Assembly: GCA_030044075.1 (NCBI GenBank)
Contig: JASHWM010000072.1
Coordinates: forward strand, 1-5,959
Length of the DNA stretch: 5,959 bases
DNA from: Candidatus Rhabdochlamydia sp.
Lineage (GTDB): Bacteria; Chlamydiota; Chlamydiia; Chlamydiales; Rhabdochlamydiaceae
Reading direction: 5' to 3'
Shown: positions 1-5,959 of the stretch, in pieces
Numbering within the stretch: the stretch's first letter is position 1
How the letters are laid out: every line of letters starts with the position of its first letter
Made by a program: the position numbers and the translations under genes
Notes under the pieces: model-generated
What the model was told of the DNA's origin: nothing
Databases searched by the model: none
What the model saw: the letters and a program-made list of their open reading frames with translations, nothing else

Positions 1-1401
1 ATTGACTGCCTTCCCAAGGTCACTTTGGAAGATGTCCCTAAATTCGGCAGGCAATTTCACTTAAAAGAACATACACAAAATACTCTTAAGGTATTTCATC
101 ACGACTGCTTCACAAACCACATCCTCTACGTCGACCTTCTCTTTGACCTTCCCGAGATCTCAAACGAAGACCTCCCCTATGTCCAGATATTCCTTTCTCT
201 CATTTCGGAACTAGGCGTTCTTGAGCGCAGCTATGAAGACAATTTAAACTACATCCATGCCAATACGGGAGGGATCTCCGTTTATTCAGGACTCTACCTC
301 CACGCAGACAACCCGGAAACGAGCTCGCCTGCGGTCCATTTCAGAGGGAAATCGCTTTATCGAAAAGCTGAAAACCTATTGACTCTTCTGCGCGACACCT
401 CGCAATTTGTCCGCCTTGACGAAAGAGACCGCATCGAAGAAGTCCTCATGCAAGTCCGTACAATACTTGAGAACAAGCTCAACCGGAACGCATTGAAATA
501 TGCTGTCCAGCAATCGTTTAGCGGTCTTACCAAAGTAGGCAATATCCTCAATGCCTGGCATGGCCTTGCCTATTACAAGATGATCGATCAGATCGTCTCC
601 AAACCAAATGTGGAAATTCCAAAATTGATGCAAAAACTGGAGATGTTGAAAGAAAAACTTCTATGCACTGCAGGCCCCCATCTTATTGTAACGTGCGACG
701 AACAAATGTATAGTCAGCTGGAGAAGGAAAAGTTTTATGGACTTGCCGAACTTCCGCAAAAGGCCATCTCACCTTGGAAAAACTCCTATCCTGTTTCAGA
801 CGTAAAATCCCATATGAGGCCTATTGCCTCTCCCGTTGCTTTTACAGCCCAGGCCATCAAGACGGTCGGCTACCTCCATAATGATGCACCCGCCTTGAGC
901 CTTGCTTGCACGATCATGGAAAATAAGATCCTTCACCATGAGATCCGTGAAAAAGGGGGCGCTTACGGCACCGGGGCATCCTACAGCCCAACGAGCGGAA
1001 GCTTTTACTTTTTCTCCTATAGAGACCCCCAGATCGCACGGACCCTGCAGGTGTTTGACAAGTCGCTGGAAGCAATCAGCAATAAAAAGTTTTCCGATCA
1101 GGATTTGCAGGAGGCAAAGCTTGGCATGATCCAACAGCTTGACACGCCAACATCCCCAGGACAGCGCGGGCTCACCGCATACACATGGAATAGGGAAGGA
1201 AAGGCTATTGAAATGCGGCAGCAGTACCGCCAAAAAATCCTTGAAGCGACACGCCAAGAAATTGCGGAGATCACACAAAAAGAGCTTTTATCTAAAAGAA
1301 ATATGAGTATCATCGTTTCTTTCGCGGGGAAAGAGCTCATTGCCCAAGAAAATGCGATATTAGCTAAAAAAAATCAGGAACTACCTGTGATACCGATCTA
1401 A
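1..1401 (+). CDS. PreP-like M16C zinc metallopeptidase (insulinase family), C-terminal half, 5'-truncated by window
   Basis: The frame is open from the first base, so 466 residues of a longer protein are visible. They correspond to the second half of a presequence-peptidase/Cym1-type M16C enzyme: an M16C-associated region (roughly residues 10-260) followed by the inactive C-terminal M16 domain. The diagnostic segment is IREKGGAYG (residues 315-323), followed by a glycine/aromatic stretch ending in SYRDPQ. Its Arg316 and Tyr322 have the same spacing as the Arg/Tyr pair that binds the substrate C-terminus in plant PreP. The zinc-binding HxxEH motif belongs to the N-terminal half, about 500 residues of which must lie upstream. 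Such enzymes enclose and degrade unfolded peptides of a few dozen residues. A TTG at 25 is only an internal Leu codon, because similarity-like sequence continues to base 1. The gene ends 17 bases before htrA, so the two are probably one operon. The family is clear; cellular location and substrate are inferred. Confidence 0.9.
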   Translation: MDCLPKVTLEDVPKFGRQFHLKEHTQNTLKVFHHDCFTNHILYVDLLFDLPEISNEDLPYVQIFLSLISELGVLERSYEDNLNYIHANTGGISVYSGLYLHADNPETSSPAVHFRGKSLYRKAENLLTLLRDTSQFVRLDERDRIEEVLMQVRTILENKLNRNALKYAVQQSFSGLTKVGNILNAWHGLAYYKMIDQIVSKPNVEIPKLMQKLEMLKEKLLCTAGPHLIVTCDEQMYSQLEKEKFYGLAELPQKAISPWKNSYPVSDVKSHMRPIASPVAFTAQAIKTVGYLHNDAPALSLACTIMENKILHHEIREKGGAYGTGASYSPTSGSFYFFSYRDPQIARTLQVFDKSLEAISNKKFSDQDLQEAKLGMIQQLDTPTSPGQRGLTAYTWNREGKAIEMRQQYRQKILEATRQEIAEITQKELLSKRNMSIIVSFAGKELIAQENAILAKKNQELPVIPI

Positions 1402-1406
1402 AACAT

Positions 1407-1410
1407 GGAG
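1407..1410 (+). promoter_or_regulatory. Shine-Dalgarno site of htrA
   Basis: GGAG lies 8 bases before the ATG at 1419 but only 2 bases before the in-frame ATG at 1413. Normal spacing favours the second ATG as the start of htrA. Confidence 0.7.
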
Positions 1411-1418
1411 AAATGCTT

Positions 1419-2861
1419 ATGCTTTCTAAATTTCCCTCAAAAGCCCTACTTATTGCATCAGCGCTGTTTTGCCAAGCAGTAATCCCTGTCCAGGGAGCGG
1501 AATCAACATGCGTTTGTTCACCTGAACAAACCTCAAAAGCTTTTACAGCTGTTGCGAAAAAAGCAATCCCTGCAGTGGTCTTCATCAAGGTAGAAAGCAA
1601 TCCAAGCGAAGGCGAGGATTATGGCTACCCTCAAGACCAGCAGCAAAATCCTTATGATTATTTTGGAGACGACTTCCTAAGAAGGTTCTTTGGAACCCCT
1701 CCAAGAGGAAGGCCTCAAAAACAAATGCCCCAGATCAGCCAAGGCTCCGGGTTTATTGTCAGCTCCGACGGATATGTCATGACAAATGCCCATGTCGTCA
1801 ATGGTGCAGATAAAATTTCTGTCATCCTTCACGATGGGAGAGAAATCGACGCTTCTATTGTCGGGACCGATCCAAGGACAGACCTCGCTGTTTTGAAAAT
1901 TGAGGGAAAGGACTTCCCCTTCTTGAACTTTGGAAATTCAGATGATATGGAGATCGGGGAATGGGTCGTTGCGATCGGCAGCCCCTTTCAACTAGAGGCA
2001 TCCCTTACCGTTGGTGTGGTTAGCGCAAAAGGAAGACAGAACCTTCGCATCACAGATCTTGAAGACTTCATTCAAACCGATGCAGCGATCAACCCTGGCA
2101 ACTCAGGGGGACCTCTCCTTAATTTAAAAAGCGAAGTGATCGGGATCAACACTGCGATCGTTTCCCGTTCCGGCGGATATATGGGGATCGGCTTTGCCAT
2201 CCCGAGCAACATGGCGAAGAACGTCATGACGCAGATCATCGACAAAGGAGTTGTCACACGCGGCTTTTTGGGAGTTTCCCTGCAGCCTGTGGACAAAGAT
2301 ATCGCAGATGCCTTCAACCTGGAAAAACCTGAAGGCGCCCTCGTTTCCGAGGTTGTCAAAGACTCTCCTGCAGACAAAGCGGGCCTAAAGCAAGGGGATA
2401 TCATCATTGAATATAACAAAACGCCTGTGAAATCTCTTGGCGGCTTCCGCAACGACATCTCCCTTATGGAACCTGGCGCTACCCTCAGTCTAAAGGTCAA
2501 CCGAAAAGGAAAGATCCTCGATATCAATGTGGTCCTTGGCAAAGCTGCTGAAGGTCAAACACCAGGCACCATTACCCATCAGATCGGCCTTGAAGTCAGC
2601 AACCTCACACCAGAACTTGCAAAACAGCTGGGCTATGATGCAAATGAGCAGGCGATTGTCGTCACGAAGATCAAGCCCGGCTCCCCTGCTGCAACAGCTG
2701 GCATCCGCCCTGGATTCTTGATTCTCGCCATCAATCACAAGAAAGTCACGACCGTCGAGGATTTCAATACCGCCATTAGCGAAATCGGAAATAAAAAGCG
2801 TGTTCTTATCCTAGCAAGGCAAGGAAATATTACACGGTTTTATTCCATTAAGATCGAATAG
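1419..2861 (+). CDS. htrA: Periplasmic serine protease/chaperone HtrA (DegP family), two PDZ domains
   Basis: This is a complete 480-residue protein, close to the usual length of DegP and chlamydial HtrA. DegP-type proteins degrade or refold misfolded proteins in the periplasm and assemble into cage-like oligomers. An N-terminal signal peptide (K5 and K8 in the leader, then a hydrophobic stretch, probable cleavage near VQGA, about residue 26) sends it across the inner membrane. The trypsin-like domain carries the full triad: His125 (TNAHVV), Asp155 (RTDLAV) and Ser229 (GNSGGP). PDZ1 spans about 282-374 with carboxylate-binding loop GFLGV; PDZ2 spans about 386-478. The LA-loop motif NPYDYF...RRFFG (about 77-92) is typical of DegP. 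The sequence matches my memory of C. trachomatis HtrA across the protease core (EDFIQTDAAINPGNSGG, VTRGFLGV). ATG 1419 is preferred over ATG 1413 (MLML...) because of its distance from GGAG. The gene follows the M16C peptidase closely, and no convincing promoter is seen between them. Confidence 0.97.
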   Translation: MLSKFPSKALLIASALFCQAVIPVQGAESTCVCSPEQTSKAFTAVAKKAIPAVVFIKVESNPSEGEDYGYPQDQQQNPYDYFGDDFLRRFFGTPPRGRPQKQMPQISQGSGFIVSSDGYVMTNAHVVNGADKISVILHDGREIDASIVGTDPRTDLAVLKIEGKDFPFLNFGNSDDMEIGEWVVAIGSPFQLEASLTVGVVSAKGRQNLRITDLEDFIQTDAAINPGNSGGPLLNLKSEVIGINTAIVSRSGGYMGIGFAIPSNMAKNVMTQIIDKGVVTRGFLGVSLQPVDKDIADAFNLEKPEGALVSEVVKDSPADKAGLKQGDIIIEYNKTPVKSLGGFRNDISLMEPGATLSLKVNRKGKILDINVVLGKAAEGQTPGTITHQIGLEVSNLTPELAKQLGYDANEQAIVVTKIKPGSPAATAGIRPGFLILAINHKKVTTVEDFNTAISEIGNKKRVLILARQGNITRFYSIKIE

Positions 2862-2869
2862 GAATTTGC

Positions 2870-2904
2870 AATACCCTCATCCTCAATTAAAGGATGAGGG
2901 TATT
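2870..2904 (+). terminator. Strong 14-bp hairpin after htrA, without a U-tract
   Basis: A perfect inverted repeat, AATACCCTCATCCT (2870-2883) and AGGATGAGGGTATT (2891-2904), with a 7-base loop (CAATTAA), starts 8 bases after the htrA stop. It is followed by eight A residues, not T residues, so it is not a standard intrinsic terminator for + strand transcription. On the - strand the T-run would precede the stem, which also does not fit. The position at the end of the operon, just before an independent promoter, still argues for a role in 3'-end formation or mRNA stabilisation. The hairpin is seen directly; its function is inferred. Confidence 0.55.
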
Positions 2905-2945
2905 AAAAAAAATATTAGGTTTTAAAGGTTAAAATAATAAATATG

Positions 2946-2963
2946 TAATTTTTATAAAAATTA
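2946..2963. repeat. AT-only 18-bp perfect palindrome upstream of transporter promoter
   Basis: TAATTTTTATAAAAATTA reads identically on both strands. Including the flanks (2941-2968) gives a 28-bp near-palindrome with a single mismatched pair (2945/2964). It ends 3 bases before the proposed -35 box. It could be an operator for a dimeric regulator or act as an UP element for RNA polymerase. Chance is also possible, because the surrounding 80 bases are almost all A/T. Confidence 0.45.
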
Positions 2964-2971
2964 TATATCAT

Positions 2972-3000
2972 TTGACCTAATCTATTATTTTTGTTATTAT
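2972..3000 (+). promoter_or_regulatory. Sigma-70-type promoter of the EamA transporter gene
   Basis: A -35 box TTGACC (2972-2977) and a -10 box TATTAT (2995-3000) each match the consensus at 5 of 6 bases and are separated by exactly 17 bases. A/T-rich DNA upstream could serve as an UP element. The transcript would start near 3007, giving a leader of about 20 bases before ATG 3027. This also rules out a start codon at TTG 2991, which lies within the promoter. Confidence 0.6.
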
Positions 3001-3026
3001 TCAATGAATTTTTTTACGGATATTTA

Positions 3027-3971
3027 ATGTCAGTCCTTGTCGCAGTCCTCATGTATGCAGCCTGGTCAAGCATTTTTGCCTTTGGCAAAATTGCCCTGCA
3101 ATATTGTCCCCCCATCTTTTTAACAGGGACAAGGATGCTCATTGCAGGATTTATTCTTCTATCCTATTTAGCGATCCGCAAACGTTCGTCCTTCCTGCTT
3201 GAAAAAAAGCAGATCTTTTCCCTGCTGCTCCTTGCTTTCTTTAGCATTTACCTGACAAATATCCTCGAATTCTGGGGCCTCCAGCACCTTTCAGCAGCAA
3301 AAACCTGCTTCATCTACAGCTTATCCCCTTTCTTTGCAGCATTCTTCTCCTACCTTCATTTTAAAGAGAAAATGAACCTTCGCAAATGGATCGGGCTCTC
3401 AATTGGTTTCATCGGGTTCATCCCTGTATTAATGATCCAGTCCGGATCAGAAAAGCTCCTTGAGGCGTTCAGCATTTTCTCCTGGCCAGAGCTCGCTATT
3501 ATGGGAGCTGCCCTCTGCTCTGTTTATGGGTGGGTCCTCCTTCGAGTCGCTGTGAAAAATCAAACAGTGTCCCCCTTAATGGCCAATGGGAGCAGCATGT
3601 TTATCGGAGGACTTTTTGCGTTTGTCCATTCCTTCTTTGTTGAGAATTGGGCCCCTCTTCCTATCGCTTCCGGAGATGTTCTTCCCCTTGCAAAGATCAC
3701 TCTGCTTATGACATTCATCTCCAACATCATCTGTTATAACATCTATGGGATGATGCTGAAAAAGTTCACTGCTACCTTCCTTTCTTTTATTGGACTTCTC
3801 AGTCCAATTTTTGCATCCATTACAGGATGGATCTTTCTTGGAGAGACCCCATCTTGGATCATTGGCCTTTCGACCTTGATTGTCAGCACGGGCCTTTGGG
3901 TCGTCTATTATGCTGAATTAAAACAGGGTTATATCGTTAAAAAAGAAAAAACAACGCCTGTTTTAAATTAA
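3027..3971 (+). CDS. EamA-family permease of the drug/metabolite transporter (DMT) superfamily
   Basis: This is a complete 314-residue inner-membrane protein with ten predicted helices (about 3-20, 30-50, 63-82, 88-110, 119-137, 153-172, 181-203, 220-240, 248-270, 276-295). They form two repeated EamA domains of five helices each. Each repeat carries the hallmark serine-proline helix ending in a glutamate: SLSPFF...LHFKEK (98-115) and LLSPIF...FLGETP (257-275). A short charged tail (KQGYIVKKEK) follows the last helix and is probably cytoplasmic. The start at ATG 3027 is preferred: a weak CGGA lies 6 bases upstream, and the in-frame TTG at 2991 falls inside the promoter. The substrate cannot be read from sequence. 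One chlamydial DMT protein has been characterised as an S-adenosylmethionine transporter, and this protein resembles what I recall of that group, so SAM/SAH exchange is a reasonable hypothesis. Amino acids or other metabolites are alternatives. It appears to be its own transcription unit. Confidence 0.9.
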   Translation: MSVLVAVLMYAAWSSIFAFGKIALQYCPPIFLTGTRMLIAGFILLSYLAIRKRSSFLLEKKQIFSLLLLAFFSIYLTNILEFWGLQHLSAAKTCFIYSLSPFFAAFFSYLHFKEKMNLRKWIGLSIGFIGFIPVLMIQSGSEKLLEAFSIFSWPELAIMGAALCSVYGWVLLRVAVKNQTVSPLMANGSSMFIGGLFAFVHSFFVENWAPLPIASGDVLPLAKITLLMTFISNIICYNIYGMMLKKFTATFLSFIGLLSPIFASITGWIFLGETPSWIIGLSTLIVSTGLWVVYYAELKQGYIVKKEKTTPVLN

Positions 3972-3984
3972 TCTCATTTTTTTT
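3918..3984 (+). terminator. Possible terminator at the end of the transporter gene
   Basis: TTAAAACAGG (3918-3927) and CCTGTTTTAA (3957-3966) form a perfect 10-bp stem across the last codons. A small inner pair CGTT/AACG (3935-3938/3953-3956) shortens the 29-base loop. Eight T residues (3977-3984) follow 10 bases after the stem. The stem/T-run order fits + strand termination, but the long loop, the gap before the T-run and the overlap with coding sequence make it imperfect. Confidence 0.4.
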
Positions 3985-4043
3985 GTTTTACTGTTTTATC
4001 CGAATGATTTAAATCTCGGTTTAATAGTTAAAACAAAAAACTC

Positions 4044-5959
4044 ATGAGCGCCAATATACCCGATAGACTGCAACAGCTCCTCCATGTCGCGCCAAATGAG
4101 ATCTTGCTTCAGATTGAGTCCGACAAGGACCTTTTGAAAATTTTCATTAGCAACTTACCCTTAATTATCGAGAAAAAAGAATTCGGATTTATTGGAAAAA
4201 TATTATCCGCTGTCAAGGAAGACAAGGAATTTGAAGAAGTTTCTCAAAAAGTTCAGCTTGCTTTTGACGATGTCCATGCCAAGGAAGGGTTCGAAAAAGC
4301 AGCAACATTAGAAAAAATCATCCAGCTCATTGGCGACGAAGATCAAGAACAAGCGATCGGCTTGATCTCCGAGCTGCCTGAGGACGTTTTTAAAGAGCAC
4401 GCGGTGAACTTTCTTTTCATGGCAACCGAGAGAAGTTTAAGAGGAATCCTCGAGTTTTTATTAAAAAGACATATCGATCCAAATTCTAAAAATCCAAATG
4501 GACAGACGGTTCTTCATAAGGCAGCCTCAATTGGATTTCTTGGGTGTGTCCGTTTGCTATTGCAGCATGGCGCCCAAATCGACGCCGTGGACTCGAACAA
4601 CCAAACGGCCCTCTTCAATTGCTGCAGCGAGCCGGATGACAAGATGGTGGCGTTTCTATTATCTAAAGGCGCAAATCCCAATCATAGGGGCAGGAATGGG
4701 AATACTCCCCTTCATATGGCTGCAAAAAATTCCAGTTTTGCACTTGTCGAAAAGCTGCTCTACTATGGGGCCAATCCCAACAGTAAGAATGAATCGGGGA
4801 AAACCCCTGTTTTTTATGCCTGCCAAGAAGAGTACCTAGAGCCCGAAATCCTCCAGTTGCTGCTGTGTGCACATGGAAGTTTATGGATCAAAAATTATGA
4901 GGGCAAAATGCCCTTCCAGCTTCTTGATGACGCCAGGATCGAGGAGCTCTGGGATTGCGGGGTCCTTGCTGCAAACGATCTTCCAATCGAGTATTTTGGA
5001 TACCTCTTTGAATATAACCATGAATTTCTTAGGGAGATTTTCAGAGGATGGAAAATGGATTGGGTCTTTAGAAATCCAAACCCTAGAGAGCACATCCTAA
5101 GGAACCCTAAAACCCTTCTTTCTAAGTTAGTCAACTCTAAGGGACGTAACCCGTTCATGTTTTGTTTGATTTTCCCCGATGGCGAGTTTTTTAAAGGGCT
5201 TTATGATGCATTTCCTCAAAAAAGGGACGAATACCTTGCAGACTTTCGCAAGAAATACCCAAGGCATGCCTTATTCCTGGCGTCAAGCACTCAATTTATC
5301 GCACCCACCCCGCAGGCAAGGACAACTCCTGATATCACGGGATATACCAAGGCCATGGCGATTCAGGATTGCAATCGTTTTTTTATGGAGATCAATTTTT
5401 TCTTTCCTTCCGCGCCTGGGTATTTTGATCAAAGCAACCTCTCTGACCAGGGGACCCCTTGCGATTTGACCACAATACGTGGCTATTTGAAAAAATTCTG
5501 CAAAGTCCTGGACGATCCGACAAAAAGCGACTACGATCAGGAAAGACAACACGCGGACGCCTACAAAAAAATTGAAGAAAAGTTCCGATATGTCATGTAT
5601 GGGCTAAGAGAAGAAAGAAGGAAATTGAGCGACCCGCAAATCTCCGAGAAGGATAAACACTTCATCAGGTTAAAGATCGCCTTGATGACCATACTCATCG
5701 CAGCATCTGGCAACCATTGCATTACTGCCAAAAACGACGTCCTGAATGAATGTATGGAGGTTCTTTTTGGCACCGAGCCAATCATGACCCTGTTTGAGAG
5801 GATCTCGCGCCTGATCCATTCCCATCGCCTGGGCCTTTTAGAAAATATCTTTACGGTAGATAGCAATGAAGGCCCAATGGTGTTGAGCCATGACATGCAA
5901 GCATTTATTTCCCATGAAGGTGAAAGTCTCGGGATGCTTAAGGATGACGTGCTTGAAGA
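4044..5959 (+). CDS. Ankyrin-repeat protein, candidate host-interaction factor, 3'-truncated by window
   Basis: The reading frame stays open from ATG 4044 to the last base: 638 codons, no stop, so the protein is longer. An in-frame TAA at 4029-4031 makes ATG 4044 the first possible ATG. Residues 1-118 are mostly helical and charged and unrecognised. About five ankyrin repeats follow: a degenerate first (about 119-151), then 152-184 (GQTVLHKAA...LLLQHGAQID), 185-217 (LLSKGANPN), 218-250 (GNTPLHMAA...LLYYGANPN) and 251-285 (GKTPVFYAC). A capping half-repeat (286-306) ends the array. Residues 310-638 match no family I recognise; they include a helical, charged stretch (about 476-530) and a segment AASGNHC (553-559) followed by an amphipathic helix. 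No signal peptide or membrane helix is apparent. Ankyrin repeats bind proteins, and in chlamydiae and Legionella such proteins are often secreted effectors; that role is inferred here. No Shine-Dalgarno sequence precedes the ATG, only an A-rich leader. It is the last gene seen and is separated from the transporter by 72 bases. Confidence 0.88.
   Translation, partial: MSANIPDRLQQLLHVAPNEILLQIESDKDLLKIFISNLPLIIEKKEFGFIGKILSAVKEDKEFEEVSQKVQLAFDDVHAKEGFEKAATLEKIIQLIGDEDQEQAIGLISELPEDVFKEHAVNFLFMATERSLRGILEFLLKRHIDPNSKNPNGQTVLHKAASIGFLGCVRLLLQHGAQIDAVDSNNQTALFNCCSEPDDKMVAFLLSKGANPNHRGRNGNTPLHMAAKNSSFALVEKLLYYGANPNSKNESGKTPVFYACQEEYLEPEILQLLLCAHGSLWIKNYEGKMPFQLLDDARIEELWDCGVLAANDLPIEYFGYLFEYNHEFLREIFRGWKMDWVFRNPNPREHILRNPKTLLSKLVNSKGRNPFMFCLIFPDGEFFKGLYDAFPQKRDEYLADFRKKYPRHALFLASSTQFIAPTPQARTTPDITGYTKAMAIQDCNRFFMEINFFFPSAPGYFDQSNLSDQGTPCDLTTIRGYLKKFCKVLDDPTKSDYDQERQHADAYKKIEEKFRYVMYGLREERRKLSDPQISEKDKHFIRLKIALMTILIAASGNHCITAKNDVLNECMEVLFGTEPIMTLFERISRLIHSHRLGLLENIFTVDSNEGPMVLSHDMQAFISHEGESLGMLKDDVLE

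Noticed and set aside
796..1278. 160-codon reverse-strand open frame inside the M16C gene
   Set aside because: It lies wholly within a well-supported gene, has no ribosome site I can see, and its translation resembles no family; it is a by-product of codon bias.
1452..1478. Possible lipoprotein signal ending at Cys18 of HtrA (SALFC)
   Set aside because: Phe before the Cys does not fit the lipobox; a signal peptidase I site near VQGA is more likely.
2072..2542. 156-codon reverse-strand open frame inside htrA
   Set aside because: It overlaps the conserved catalytic Ser and PDZ1 coding sequence on the other strand, and the predicted protein is Pro/Arg/Ser-rich with no recognisable domain.
3004..3027. 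Seven-codon mini-ORF (ATG 3004) whose TAA overlaps ATG 3027
   Set aside because: The predicted transcript starts near 3007, after this ATG, and there is no ribosome site before it; the overlap is probably chance.
4006..4015. 10-bp palindrome GATTTAAATC in the gap before the ankyrin gene
   Set aside because: Short and A/T-rich; expected by chance and not tied to a convincing promoter.
4498..4839. 113-codon + strand open frame in another phase
   Set aside because: It overlaps the ankyrin repeats, which give a clear repeated protein pattern in the 4044 frame; its own translation shows no pattern.

Overview
This window looks like a piece of chromosome from a member of the Chlamydiota, most likely an environmental 'Chlamydia-like' lineage rather than Chlamydia itself. 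The main reason is the HtrA/DegP protein. From memory, its protease core and its two PDZ domains follow Chlamydia trachomatis HtrA closely. An M16C (insulinase/PreP-type) metalloprotease gene lies next to it, a pairing I also recall from Chlamydia. The DMT-type transporter and the ankyrin-repeat protein fit an intracellular, host-associated bacterium. The assignment rests on recalled family similarity; no search was run.

Layout: all four genes are on the + strand. (1) Positions 1-1401 hold the C-terminal half of a PreP-like M16C peptidase; its catalytic half lies upstream of the window. (2) Positions 1419-2861 hold a complete periplasmic HtrA/DegP serine protease, 17 bases after the M16 stop and probably co-transcribed with it. 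(3) Positions 2862-3026 are an AT-rich intergenic region. It holds a perfect 14-bp hairpin just after htrA, an 18-bp AT palindrome and a good sigma-70-like promoter. (4) Positions 3027-3971 encode a complete 10-helix EamA/DMT permease, with a terminator-like inverted repeat and T-run at its end. (5) Positions 4044-5959 hold a long open reading frame (638 codons, running off the window edge) for an ankyrin-repeat protein with unrecognised N- and C-terminal regions.

How they work together: the two proteases form a plausible protein/peptide quality-control pair, with HtrA in the periplasm and the M16C enzyme degrading short peptides. The permease is a separate transcription unit, probably importing a host metabolite. 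The ankyrin protein is a candidate host-interaction factor and is the least explained part of the window. I see no rRNA, tRNA, CRISPR array, insertion sequence or phage gene.
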